28,900 nucleotides of DNA from Bacteroidales bacterium (GCA_016290715.1 JAEEUY010000091.1:1-28900), one strand, 5' to 3'; shown: positions 21,207 through 28,649, counted from the stretch's first letter. The notes: generated by a model not told the origin, from the sequence alone. Made by a program: numbers and translations.

Positions 21207-22220
21207 ATGTTAAGTTTAAAGTGTGACATAGAAATCAAGTGCAAAGATAGTAAAAAAACTATTACGTTTGACTATTGCAATGATATTTTAATAAAAACAT
21301 CATGCAAAAACCTTACCGATACGGCGGTATTGAAGGTTCCACGCAAGATGCAATGGCAAGGAAAAGCCTTGACAGACTTTGTGAATGTGGATGATGCCAT
21401 AATCATAAAACTCGGCTATGCGGAAATGGGAAACATGGAAATGGTGTTTAAAGGCTATATCAAAAGCGTGGAAAACACCATCAAGGAAATAGTCATCTAT
21501 TGCGAAAACGAGATGCGTTTGTTTAAGTCCATCAATGTGGATGCGGAAATTATTGAGCATTTTGACTTCAAAAAATGGATGAAGAAATATGTTCCGGCGC
21601 TCCGGATAGAACTGCCGGACGATGTAAATTTCGGTCAAGTAAAAATAGACCAGCAGACACTTGCCCAAGCATTGGACAAGTTGATATCCACCTATCCGTG
21701 GCTGAAAGGCTTTTTCAGAGAGGGCGTGTTTTACGGCATCACCACCCACAAGGCATTGGCCAATGGAAGAATATTGACTTTTGACCCCGAAAGGAATCAG
21801 ATAAGCGACAGTCTGAAATACACCACGAAAGATGATGTGAAAATAGCCGTAAAAGCCACCAGCATACAAACAGACAACACGAAGTTGGAATGTATAGTTC
21901 CCCAAGAGGCAATAGATGTGAGCGGCAAATCGGTCAAAAGCGACTATGAGCAGCGACATTTTTACTTTTCCGGCATGAAAACCCAGACGGAACTGAAAGC
22001 TGCAGCGGAAAAAATATACAATGAATATGCTTGTGACAAAATGACAGGCAACATCACCGGATTCGGAGTTCCTTACGTGCGAAAAGGCGATATTGTCAGA
22101 CTGCAAGACAAGCTACGCAAAGAAAGAGACGGACGAAAATTTTGGGTGGATGCAGTGGAATACAAGTTCGGGACATCGGGATACAGACAAGTGATAACCT
22201 TAGGATACGCAATAAAATGA
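21207..22220 (+). CDS. Baseplate hub protein, phage late control D / Mu gpP-like
   Basis: A 337-residue protein. The layout fits the gp27/gpD hub family: N-terminal beta domain (MLSLKCDIEIKCKDSKKTIT... VDDAIIIKLGYAEMGNMEMV FKGYIKSVEN), the central helical part (FDFKKWMKKYVPALRIELPD; LAQALDKLISTYPWLKGFFR) and a C-terminal domain ending 'TGNITGFGVPYVRKGDIVRLQD...FWVDAVEYKFGTSGYRQVIT'. The GxPYVRKGDIVRL stretch is typical. It forms the trimeric hub above the spike. Its ribosome-binding region lies inside the start of an antisense gene. It overlaps the next gene by four bases (ATGA). Confidence 0.8.
   Translation: MLSLKCDIEIKCKDSKKTITFDYCNDILIKTSCKNLTDTAVLKVPRKMQWQGKALTDFVNVDDAIIIKLGYAEMGNMEMVFKGYIKSVENTIKEIVIYCENEMRLFKSINVDAEIIEHFDFKKWMKKYVPALRIELPDDVNFGQVKIDQQTLAQALDKLISTYPWLKGFFREGVFYGITTHKALANGRILTFDPERNQISDSLKYTTKDDVKIAVKATSIQTDNTKLECIVPQEAIDVSGKSVKSDYEQRHFYFSGMKTQTELKAAAEKIYNEYACDKMTGNITGFGVPYVRKGDIVRLQDKLRKERDGRKFWVDAVEYKFGTSGYRQVITLGYAIK
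21241..21249 (-). promoter_or_regulatory. TATCTTTGC -7 box for the secreted repeat protein
   Basis: The minus strand reads TATCTTTGC 38 bases before the ATG at 21203. It is identical to the boxes at 18607-18615 and 26253-26261 and is placed inside the start of the baseplate hub gene. Confidence 0.6.
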
Positions 22221-22741
22221 GTAAAGAAAGAGAATGTGCGAATTTGCTAAAAGCCATTATGGGGAAAATACCTCAAAACTGCTTTGTCGCCCAAGTGCAA
22301 AAGGTGGACGGAGCCACCTGTACCGTGGTGCGTCAAGGTGATAACTTGAAAATAGCAGGAGTACGCTTGAACGAGCTGTCGGACGAGAGCGTCGGCATGG
22401 TGATAAAACCCAAAGCAGACAGTTTTGTTTTGGTGGCAAGGATAGACGATTTTAATTACTATGTGAGCCTGTACAGCGAAATAGACAGTGTGGACATACA
22501 ATGCGACAAAATCACCATCAACGGCGGCGACAATGGCGGACTGATAAACATTGAGGAACTGAAAAAACAGTTGGATAAAATGAGCAAAAGGATTGACACA
22601 ATCATCTACGCATTGGAAAATTCACCGACAACGGCTCAAGACGGAGGTGCCGGTTATAAATCAGGCATTGTAGGTGTTTTAGAAGGAATTACAGAGAAAG
22701 AAGATTTTACCAATATGGAAGATGACAAAATAAAACATTAG
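22217..22741 (+). CDS. Baseplate assembly/spike protein, Mu gp45 or gpV-like
   Basis: A 174-residue protein starting at the ATG that overlaps the hub stop. An OB-fold-like N-terminal part (FVAQVQKVDGATCTVVRQGD ... KIAGVRLNEL) is followed by 'DSFVLVARIDDFNYYVSLYS' and a beta region (SVDIQCDKITINGGDNGGLI) of the type that builds the central spike. A helix (EELKKQLDKMSKRIDTIIYA) ends the core. The order hub, spike, wedge matches P2 and Mu baseplates. Confidence 0.7.
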   Translation: MSKERECANLLKAIMGKIPQNCFVAQVQKVDGATCTVVRQGDNLKIAGVRLNELSDESVGMVIKPKADSFVLVARIDDFNYYVSLYSEIDSVDIQCDKITINGGDNGGLINIEELKKQLDKMSKRIDTIIYALENSPTTAQDGGAGYKSGIVGVLEGITEKEDFTNMEDDKIKH

Positions 22742-22745
22742 AAAA

Positions 22746-23021
22746 ATGCGAGGGATAATAGTAGAAGACGGAGATTTGCAGATAAAAGGAGGCAGCCTTG
22801 TTATAGGCGAAGTGAAAGCACAGGTGGCGGAACATCTGACACGAGCCTTTACAGGAGAATACAAACACGAGCCGACCCTTGGCGGGAATGCAAAAAACAT
22901 GATCGCCGGCCGTCCGGATAGCTTTTGGGCGGGAAATGTAAAGAATCAATTGAAGTATTGCAAGGTTGAAGTAGAAAGAATAAAAGTAGTTGATGACGAT
23001 ATAGAAATAGAATTGAAATAG
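22746..23021 (+). CDS. Baseplate wedge protein, gpW/gp25-like (Mu gp46)
   Basis: A 91-residue protein (MRGIIVEDGDLQIKGGSLVI...). Its size, the EVKAQVAEHLTRAFTGEYKHEP segment (family pattern 'I.QrL.T..GEw..d...G'), then PTLGGNAKNMIAGRP, fit the gp25-like wedge family. Such proteins form part of the baseplate wedge around the hub. It lies between spike and gpJ-like genes as in Mu. Confidence 0.7.
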   Translation: MRGIIVEDGDLQIKGGSLVIGEVKAQVAEHLTRAFTGEYKHEPTLGGNAKNMIAGRPDSFWAGNVKNQLKYCKVEVERIKVVDDDIEIELK

Positions 23022-23023
23022 AT

Positions 23024-23923
23024 ATGGCAAGAACAATAAAAGAAACAGCAGAAGAAATAAAGGTAGCATTTGTACGTAATGCCACCTTGAGAAATCTTTA
23101 TCAATTGGAAGAATATGATGCAGACGGCGACGATGCCACACATTTGGCTTATTATGACAGCCATTTCAGCACAATCAGCGTCGAGACCTGTTTGATATAC
23201 GCCATAGCCGCCTGTATGGCGACCATGGAGAACCTGTTTGACTGGTTTAAAAAGGATGTTCAGCAGGTGGTGGACAAAGAACGCTACGGGTATGCGGGAT
23301 GGTATGCCAAGAAGATGAAAGCCTTTCGTTATGGTCAGGATATAGAAAATGACTACAGCCATAGTGATGTAGATTTTGCAGAAGGGACAGAATATCCCGA
23401 CACCGGTTTGACGGCTTCGGAAATAGAAGAACTGCAGATTGTCAAATATGCGAGTGCTTTGGATAGCGGTCGTGAGGTGATAATAAAAATAGCCAAAGAT
23501 GACGGGAACGGGTTGCCTACTCCGTTGAGTTCTTCAGAAGCTGCAATGGCAGAAGCATATATCAACAGAATAAAGCCGGCAGGCATTCCACTTACCATCG
23601 TCAATGAAAATGCGGACGAATTGGATGTGTCGGTGAAAATTGTGTACAATCCGCTTATATTCGGAACCGATACAGAAGTTGAAAATGCTGTTGCAACAGC
23701 GATAAAATCGTATTTAAACAGCATAGAATTCAACGGACAATTTGTAGGGATGACCATGATAGACCACCTTCAGACAGTAGAAGGGATAGAGATAGCACAG
23801 GTGAACAGTCTGCTGGCCACCCATGCCGGACATCCAGCAGAAGATATTACGGGAGACACCTATTACACCCCGCAGTCAGGGTATTTGACATTGAGAAGTC
23901 TTGAAGTAATTATTGAAAAATAA
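23024..23923 (+). CDS. Baseplate J-like protein (Mu gp47)
   Basis: A 299-residue protein. The family pattern is visible: an N-terminal arm with ISVETCLIYAIAACMATMEN; the middle part with 'KYASALDSGREVIIKIAKDDGNGLPTPLSSSEAAMAEAYI'; and the typical J-like 'INRIKPAGIPLTIVNENADE' plus C-terminal beta strands. It is the largest wedge protein of the baseplate and dimerises around the hub during assembly. The gp25-like gene ends three bases before, and a gp48-like gene follows after five bases. Confidence 0.8.
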   Translation: MARTIKETAEEIKVAFVRNATLRNLYQLEEYDADGDDATHLAYYDSHFSTISVETCLIYAIAACMATMENLFDWFKKDVQQVVDKERYGYAGWYAKKMKAFRYGQDIENDYSHSDVDFAEGTEYPDTGLTASEIEELQIVKYASALDSGREVIIKIAKDDGNGLPTPLSSSEAAMAEAYINRIKPAGIPLTIVNENADELDVSVKIVYNPLIFGTDTEVENAVATAIKSYLNSIEFNGQFVGMTMIDHLQTVEGIEIAQVNSLLATHAGHPAEDITGDTYYTPQSGYLTLRSLEVIIEK

Positions 23924-23928
23924 GCAGT

Positions 23929-24381
23929 ATGTCAAAATATGATTTAAATTTTCGGAGACTGATAGTTTGTATGTTGCCCTATTCGTTGCGGGGCAATATA
24001 GTTGATTTGATAGAAGTGATGGTGCGTCCGTTAAAACGGTATTATCATCAGTTTTTGTCGTTCAAAGAAAGAGAAGAAACCGCATTGACCTACAATTCCC
24101 AAACGCCATTGTTGCAAAAGTTGCTGAACGACACACTTGAAACGAGCGGCATATATATAACAGACGCTCCCTATCATGTAATAGACGGAGTGTGGGAAAA
24201 TGAAGAATATAAGCCCAAGGAAATAGGTTTTTGGGGAATAATCGGCAAAAATGACATCGGTTATAGAGGGTTCTATGTATATGTTCCGGTGGCATTGTCG
24301 GACAAAAAGCAAATAATAGCCGCTCTTGTAGATAGATACAAGTTTTCCGGCACCCAATATGAAATAGTATTTTTTGAATAA
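23929..24381 (+). CDS. Tail protein in the Mu gp48 position
   Basis: A 150-residue protein (MSKYDLNFRRLIVCMLPYSL...). It follows the J-like gene as Mu gp48 and P2 gpI do; those proteins complete the wedge and receive the tail fibres. The start with 'LP..LRG...DLIEVMVRPLKRYYHQFLSF' is similar in style. The C-terminal half (GFWGIIGKNDIGYRGFYVYVPV) is beta-rich. The role rests mainly on order. Confidence 0.55.
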   Translation: MSKYDLNFRRLIVCMLPYSLRGNIVDLIEVMVRPLKRYYHQFLSFKEREETALTYNSQTPLLQKLLNDTLETSGIYITDAPYHVIDGVWENEEYKPKEIGFWGIIGKNDIGYRGFYVYVPVALSDKKQIIAALVDRYKFSGTQYEIVFFE

Positions 24382-24397
24382 ACCAAAATTAGTAATC

Positions 24398-25219
24398 ATG
24401 AACAGATTGAATAATATTAACAGAGTAGGAATTTATCCGGTAACGAAAGAGACATTGTCGGCCATAGAAGACAATTTCCAAATGTTGAGCCGCGTGCTTG
24501 ACGGATTGTATTTGCCGCAAGGAACCGCCGTTATTTTACACGGGTTGCCACAGGTTGTATCGTACATGTATCTGCAACCAAACCGGTTGTATGCGGTCGG
24601 GAAAATAGTAAAAGTAAATGGAACCGGTGTGGCCGGTTCATCAGGACAATGGTCATCTAAACCTAATTTAATCAACCATCCGAGCGATTTTGTCCTCACA
24701 ACTACGGATGTCAGCACAGACATTATCGGCACGGATGGAGTAACAACTTATGAGGATTGTTTAATCCAAGAACAATGCACCATAACCTATTCCGCAGGAG
24801 GAAACACCACATGGAAATACCATACATTGGAAGATATTTTAGGATTATCGAGAGAAAAAATTGCCAATGACGCGTTTAGCTTGCCGTCACAATTTTCAAT
24901 AGTTCGCAACAATACATTTGTTCGCAACATGCTCCAAAAACACTTGCATATAGAATTGGAAATTGCCAAAGCCCAAATAGACGCGAATGAAATAGAAATA
25001 ACAATCAGCGGAACGATAAAAGATATCATCGGAGCAGTTTTAAGCACCGGCAATACTTTTTGTCACCCCGTGCAGGTATCAGCAGACGGATGTGTCGCTT
25101 CCGGATATATTGTTCAAGGTTATGGAGACAATACTGCGAAAATAGTATGCTATAAACAAGCAGTCGGCTACCAACCTTATCCCAATAAAATGCAAATAAC
25201 AGGAGACATATATTTATGA
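24398..25219 (+). CDS. Probable tail-fibre-region protein
   Basis: A 273-residue protein starting at the ATG of MNRLNNINRVGIYPVTKETL; a longer non-ATG start at 24374 is rejected. The N-terminal 'YPVTKETLSAIEDNFQMLSR' segment resembles Bacteroidota phage fibre-attachment starts. The middle and end are beta-rich, with LILGLSREKIANDAF-like helices between. Its order after the gp48-like gene places it at the distal end of the baseplate, as fibre network or attachment protein. It overlaps the next gene as ATGA. Confidence 0.45.
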   Translation: MNRLNNINRVGIYPVTKETLSAIEDNFQMLSRVLDGLYLPQGTAVILHGLPQVVSYMYLQPNRLYAVGKIVKVNGTGVAGSSGQWSSKPNLINHPSDFVLTTTDVSTDIIGTDGVTTYEDCLIQEQCTITYSAGGNTTWKYHTLEDILGLSREKIANDAFSLPSQFSIVRNNTFVRNMLQKHLHIELEIAKAQIDANEIEITISGTIKDIIGAVLSTGNTFCHPVQVSADGCVASGYIVQGYGDNTAKIVCYKQAVGYQPYPNKMQITGDIYL

Positions 25220-25518
25220 AGCAACAAGTAAAAGATAGGCAGACACTATTGGATGTGGCATTACAGGCAAGCGGAGACATGGAATCCGTATTTGACATCG
25301 CCCAAGCCAATGATATTTCCGTTACAGAAGAATTGACAGTAGGAACGGAAATAGAAGTTGATGAAGTAGGTCGGCAGCGGGTGGCGGATTATTTGTCTGC
25401 GAACAAATTCTGCACGGCAAGTGCCTCGGAAGACAATCAAGAATGCACACTGATGAGCAATGACAGCTCATATACACTTATAAGTAACGACGGTAATAGT
25501 ACATTAACACAAAATTAA
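25216..25518 (+). CDS. Small LysM-like tail protein
   Basis: A 100-residue protein. The N-terminal part (VKDRQTLLDVALQASGDMES VFDIAQANDISVTEELTVGT, then EIEVDEV) has the LysM-like pattern of Mu/P2 gpX proteins and related Bacteroidota tail genes: 'T..DIA....G....LA..N.L....L..G..I.'. The C-terminal part holds short Ser/Asn repeats (TLMSNDSSYTLISNDGNSTL). LysM folds bind peptidoglycan or join baseplate and tape measure. Here it stands among fibre genes, so it may connect the fibre or touch the cell wall. Confidence 0.55.
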   Translation: MKQQVKDRQTLLDVALQASGDMESVFDIAQANDISVTEELTVGTEIEVDEVGRQRVADYLSANKFCTASASEDNQECTLMSNDSSYTLISNDGNSTLTQN

Positions 25519-25529
25519 AAAAAAACATC

Positions 25530-26105
25530 ATGTCATTATTAAAAAGATTTAGAGATTTTCTATTAAAAAACAGTATAGGACAACAAGATTATCTTGTAGG
25601 TTATGACTCCACTACAGGAGAAGAAATACGTATAAAAGCATCCTCGCTTCAAGGTGCAGCCGGAGCAAGTGCGGATATACAGTTTTCCGCCGATGGCAGC
25701 AGTTGGCATTACCCAATTTCCGCTGAAGACATTTATATAAGGATAAGAGTCGGCAGCGGGGCATGGAACGTGGCAAGATTCGTTGCAGGAGAAGTCGGCA
25801 CCCTTTCAACTTCTTCAACATCACAAGAAGAGGTAGAAAACGAAAGTTTAGCAGGAGCCATTGTATTGCATAAAGTCGCCAAGACTGGTTCTTATAATGA
25901 TTTGGCAGATAAACCCACATCACTTACTGACATACAATCCGAAATATCCCCGGAAGATTTTGGAGCATTTCCTGCAGACGTCTCTGAAGTACAAGAATAC
26001 AATAGAGGGGAAACATTAACTTATGTTCTCGCAGTCAGAGAAGACGGTGCCATTATTAAAGTGTCCATACAGGATTTTGCGGATTATATCAATGGTCGCA
26101 TGTAA
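25530..26105 (+). CDS. Tail fibre / distal adhesin-like protein
   Basis: A 191-residue protein. The N-terminal part (MSLLKRFRDFLLKNSIGQQD YLVGYDSTTGEEIRIKASSL) and the middle 'DIQFSADGSSWHYPISAEDIYIRIRVGSGAWN' look like phage fibre strand modules. The segment LHKVAKTGSYNDLADKPT followed by SLTDIQSEIS is the 'G.YnDLtnKPt' motif of tail-fibre stalks. It is the last tail gene, before the terminator/RNA region, and is probably part of the receptor-contacting fibre. Confidence 0.6.
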   Translation: MSLLKRFRDFLLKNSIGQQDYLVGYDSTTGEEIRIKASSLQGAAGASADIQFSADGSSWHYPISAEDIYIRIRVGSGAWNVARFVAGEVGTLSTSSTSQEEVENESLAGAIVLHKVAKTGSYNDLADKPTSLTDIQSEISPEDFGAFPADVSEVQEYNRGETLTYVLAVREDGAIIKVSIQDFADYINGRM

Positions 26106-26130
26106 TTAAAGTGCCTAAGGGGGATGGCAT

Positions 26131-26249
26131 AAAAAAAGCCCCCAGCTTTACAAAAGTCTCTTACCTCTTTTATAACAATAAGCCCAAAATGGCAGCTGGG
26201 GGTTAGCCCTATAAGCCACTTTGGGTCTTTTTTATTTTAAGGTAAGAGA
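26131..26249 (-). ncRNA. Predicted structured small RNA (pseudoknot-capable)
   Basis: No ORF is seen here. On the minus strand, a TATCTTTGC -7 box (26253-26261) is followed by three pairs of complementary arms in the order a-b-c-b'-a'-c': a UCUCUUACCU / a' AGGUAAGAGA (26240-26249, 26157-26166), b ACCCAAAGUGGC / b' GCCAUUUUGGGC (26215-26226, 26182-26193), c CCCCCAGCU / c' AGCUGGGGG (26194-26202, 26139-26147), then C and seven U. Arms a and b nest, and c pairs out of the b loop, a pseudoknot. Alternatively c-c' forms a terminator that competes with a-a'. The b stem has a G-U pair on this strand but an A-C mismatch on the other, favouring minus-strand expression. No known RNA family was recognised. 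Confidence 0.55.
26182..26236 (+). terminator. Terminator of the plus-strand late operon
   Basis: GCCCAAAATGGC (26182-26193) and GCCACTTTGGGT (26215-26226) form a stem with one A-C mismatch, followed by C and a T-rich run (TTTTTTATTTT). It lies 76 bases after the last fibre gene. The same DNA encodes the predicted minus-strand RNA. Confidence 0.65.
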
Positions 26250-26252
26250 TGT

Positions 26253-26261
26253 GCAAAGATA
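26253..26261 (-). promoter_or_regulatory. TATCTTTGC -7 box for the structured RNA
   Basis: The minus strand reads TATCTTTGC, ending three bases before the first stem arm of the RNA. It is the third copy of this exact box driving minus-strand units in the late region. Confidence 0.55.
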
Positions 26262-26315
26262 TAAAGAATTTTTGAAAAATAAATCATTTTATACAACAAA
26301 TAAAAAAAATAATTA

Positions 26316-27140
26316 ATGAAGACTTATACAAACGCTCCCTTGCCATTTCAGGGACAAAAAAGGAGATTTGCAAAGCAAATTGCAGAAATGGCCAAACAAC
26401 AGAAGAAAGGCAGTATCTTCGTAGATTTATTCGGAGGAAGCGGGCTTGTGTCACATATTGTCAAATATGCACGCCCGGAATGCCGTGTGGTATATAACGA
26501 CTATGACAATTATCAAGAACGACTGAAAAATGTACACCGAACCAATGCCATGCTACATTCATTGCGTCCAATATTGGAAAATATTCCTCACAAAATGCGA
26601 ATTGACGAACCGACACGGTCTAAAGTAATAGCGGAGGTTGAACGTTGGAATAAATCGGGTTACGTTGATTGGATAACATTATCAAGTAACCTGCATTTTA
26701 CCATGAACTACTCCCGTAACTTTGAAGAATTTAGAAAAGAAACGCTATATAATAAACTTCGGCAAACCGATTATATAGTAGATGGCTATCTTGAAAATGT
26801 GGAAGTGGTATCATTGGACTATAGAGAATTATTTGAACGCTTCAAACTTGTTCCGGATGTGGTGTTTATCGTTGACCCGCCATACCTCTCAACCGACTGC
26901 AGTACTTATAACAATGCCGATTATTGGCGACTATCTGATTATCTTGATGTATTAAAATGCTTACAAGAAACAAATTTCGTATATTTTACAAGTAGCAGGA
27001 GCTCTGTATTGGAACTTATTGAATGGATATCTCATAATAAATTTAATGAAAATCCTTTTAATAATGCTCGGATATTCCGGATGCATGTTGGAGGAATCGC
27101 CCTGAATTATGATGATATCATGATTGTAAAAGCTGCTTAA
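26316..27140 (+). CDS. Dam-type (D12 class) DNA adenine N6-methyltransferase
   Basis: A 274-residue enzyme. The SAM-binding motif FVDLFGGSG is at residues 35-43, preceded by a D12-type N-terminal substrate motif (PLPFQGQKRRF), and the catalytic DPPY is at 187-190. It transfers a methyl group from S-adenosylmethionine to adenine N6. It sits at the right end of the prophage, where Mu carries the DNA modification gene mom, so it probably protects phage DNA from host restriction. It is separated from the late operon by a terminator and is followed by its own strong terminator, so it is probably transcribed from a separate, unrecognised AT-rich promoter at 26262-26315. The target sequence is not predictable. 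Confidence 0.85.
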   Translation: MKTYTNAPLPFQGQKRRFAKQIAEMAKQQKKGSIFVDLFGGSGLVSHIVKYARPECRVVYNDYDNYQERLKNVHRTNAMLHSLRPILENIPHKMRIDEPTRSKVIAEVERWNKSGYVDWITLSSNLHFTMNYSRNFEEFRKETLYNKLRQTDYIVDGYLENVEVVSLDYRELFERFKLVPDVVFIVDPPYLSTDCSTYNNADYWRLSDYLDVLKCLQETNFVYFTSSRSSVLELIEWISHNKFNENPFNNARIFRMHVGGIALNYDDIMIVKAA

Positions 27141-27145
27141 ATATC

Positions 27146-27182
27146 AAAAAAATGCGTTGCAAACAAACAACGCATTTTTTTT
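27146..27182. terminator. Strong terminator after the methyltransferase
   Basis: AAAAAAATGCGTTG (27146-27159) pairs with CAACGCATTTTTTTT (27168-27182) across an 8-base loop. T-runs exist on both strands. It isolates the prophage from the right host flank. Confidence 0.9.
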
Positions 27183-27355
27183 CATCCCAAAAGTTGTACA
27201 TTTCGTTTTAAAAAGTTGTACATTTCGTTTTGGGGATTATACATGATTCTGAAAATTTCACCATCAGATGTCTGAACTTCGACAAAATGATTGTCGAGAA
27301 TCTGAGCTTTTGACCGTGTCTCGGTCTCCATGAATTTACGTAAATTCCTATCCAT
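27182..27355 (-). pseudogene. Host gene fragment cut by the prophage
   Basis: A minus-strand frame starts at 27355 (MDRNLRKFMETETRSKAQIL...) with its own -7 box, reads about 37 host codons to ...DGEIFRI, then crosses the likely prophage end at 27243 and runs through the repeats to a stop at 27182. The last roughly 20 codons are phage repeat sequence, so the host protein has been truncated. The remainder should lie left of the prophage. No family was recognised; an intact 57-residue gene is the less likely alternative. Confidence 0.5.
27189..27243. repeat. Right prophage end with tandem transposase-site-like repeats
   Basis: AAAAGTTGTACATTTCGTTTT occurs twice at exactly 22-bp spacing (27189-27209 and 27211-27231), after the last phage terminator. 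Mu's right end likewise has tandem 22-bp transposase sites (R1, R2). GGGGATTATACA follows and would give the phage the usual CA-3' end at 27243 (TG on the other strand). The first host bases would then be TGATT (27244-27248). The left end is outside the window, so the target duplication cannot be checked. Confidence 0.6.
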
Positions 27356-27407
27356 AAAATATTTGCCGAATTTAAAGTGTTGCCGCCACTTTTAAATTAA
27401 ACACGAT

Positions 27408-27416
27408 GCAAAAGTA
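27408..27416 (-). promoter_or_regulatory. -7 box for the interrupted host gene
   Basis: The minus strand reads TACTTTTGC (TAnnTTTGC), about 52 bases upstream of the ATG at 27355. Confidence 0.5.
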
Positions 27417-27457
27417 CAAAAAAAATCAATTGGTAAATATGCCAATTAATTTTTTTT
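27415..27457. terminator. Probable terminator of the host lipoprotein gene
   Basis: AATTGG (27428-27433) and CCAATT (27442-27447) with flanking A-run and T-run form an AT-rich hairpin with terminator shape on both strands, 33 bases after the stop of the lipoprotein gene. It overlaps the promoter box of the next gene slightly. Confidence 0.5.
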
Positions 27458-27489
27458 GCAGAAGACATGAAACTGAACCAGCCCCCCAA

Positions 27490-27975
27490 TTACTTTATTA
27501 TGACCGAAAAATCTGGTGCATAGCGTTCGCTGACATTACTTCGGACCTTGATGTCAGAAATGACCATCCGCGTTCCCGATTTAGCCTTGCGTATGGCACT
27601 AATCACATTTTCAGGGAAACGGGGAGTATCCACAAGTATATATGACAAAGGAGTTCCTTCCCCTTCGTCAAAGGCGACCTTGTAGCAAATAACCTTCCAC
27701 TGCAAATCATAATCAAAATCTTTGGAAGACCGGACTGTTATCAGAGGATTTGCGAGTATAACATTCCTGTCTACTCCTCCTTCATCAATTTCAGTACCTA
27801 TGCTTGCGATAGGTCTCACGTCGTGAAGAAAAAGTTCCGAATCCGATGATGAGTCCGAAACACTTTCAATCAGCTCAACTTCTACTTCTGTCGTTTCTTG
27901 ATAATCAACTTTGTCTCGATCACATGATATCAATAGAAAGACACCTATCAATAATATTATTAATTCCCTTTTCAT
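27490..27975 (-). CDS. Host lipoprotein with GldM-C-like C-terminus
   Basis: A 161-residue protein starting at MKRELIILLIGVFLLISCDR; a longer upstream frame is rejected. A lipoprotein signal with lipobox LLIS-C puts the lipidated Cys at residue 18. After an acidic linker (TTEVEVELIESVSDSSSDSE) comes a domain with 'NPLITVRSSKDFDYDLQWKVICYKV' and 'FPENVISAIRKAKSGTRMVISDIKVRS', which follows the C-terminal domain pattern of GldM (fDy.L.f.V..f.v...........ik.lksGs.v.i.dIkv). GldM is the gliding/type IX secretion motor-associated protein of Bacteroidota, but this is a short single-domain version and its role is unknown. Confidence 0.6.
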   Translation of the reverse strand: MKRELIILLIGVFLLISCDRDKVDYQETTEVEVELIESVSDSSSDSELFLHDVRPIASIGTEIDEGGVDRNVILANPLITVRSSKDFDYDLQWKVICYKVAFDEGEGTPLSYILVDTPRFPENVISAIRKAKSGTRMVISDIKVRSNVSERYAPDFSVIIK

Positions 27976-28108
27976 AAAACAACAATTAAATTTTTCAAAA
28001 GTAATCAATTTTCTAATACAATTCTCTTTATTTAATATCTTTTGTGTTGTCAAAAAAGAAGACCTAAAAATCATCTAAACGATTGTTGAATTCTATAAAT
28101 TCACAGTT

Positions 28109-28618
28109 TCAGGAGCATTGTTCCACCAAATCCATTATCTTTTGTGCCAATTCGTCACGCTGCTTCTGATTCATGCAAATGCCGAAACGATAACGTCGCC
28201 GTCTAGAATAATAAATGCGGAGCCTGTCAGGAGAATATGTTCCTCGAAGAATTTCAAGTCTGTCAAATTTCTTTATCTTGCGTATGCGGGAGAGAGAAAT
28301 TTCTTTGTGTTTTCGCAAAATGCTTCCCTGACAATCTATGACAAGCATTCCGTCTTTCACCCAAATGGTCTCCTCTGCACGATTCCATCGCAGGTAGTTG
28401 TCAATATGAATCAAACCCATATATGCTAAGAAAAGAGCCACAACTAAAATTAAAAAAAGCATCAAGATCCAATCAAATCCTGATAAATTGATGGTAGCGG
28501 GATATATAAGTAAAGAAAAAGCCAAGCTAAGTACAAAACATATTATTCCCCCAAATATATCAAAAACACTACCATCAATTAAGTCTTTCTTCGCCTTGTT
28601 TGTTGCCAAAATGGTCAT
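28109..28618 (-). CDS. Host membrane protein with PH-like domain
   Basis: A 169-residue protein. Two transmembrane helices (IFGGIICFVLSLAFSLLIYP and FDWILMLFLILVVALFLAYM) are followed by a soluble domain with 'ETIWVKDGMLVIDCQGSILR KHKEISLSRIRKIKKFDRLE', the pattern of a bacterial PH-like domain after two membrane segments. A role in membrane-associated signalling or stress is possible; no specific function is known. It is separated from the lipoprotein by 133 bases. Confidence 0.6.
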   Translation of the reverse strand: MTILATNKAKKDLIDGSVFDIFGGIICFVLSLAFSLLIYPATINLSGFDWILMLFLILVVALFLAYMGLIHIDNYLRWNRAEETIWVKDGMLVIDCQGSILRKHKEISLSRIRKIKKFDRLEILRGTYSPDRLRIYYSRRRRYRFGICMNQKQRDELAQKIMDLVEQCS

Positions 28619-28649
28619 ATTATATGTTTTTTTATAACTATAATTATTA

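Noticed and set aside
21300..22106. A 268-residue minus-strand frame
   Set aside because: It is the antisense of the baseplate hub gene; the hub's family pattern is clear.
26131..26250. CRISPR array or type III toxin-antitoxin repeat RNA
   Set aside because: There is one set of inverted arms, not evenly spaced direct repeats, and no toxin gene beside it.
27406..27645. A 79-residue plus-strand frame
   Set aside because: It spans a terminator hairpin and the antisense of the lipoprotein gene.
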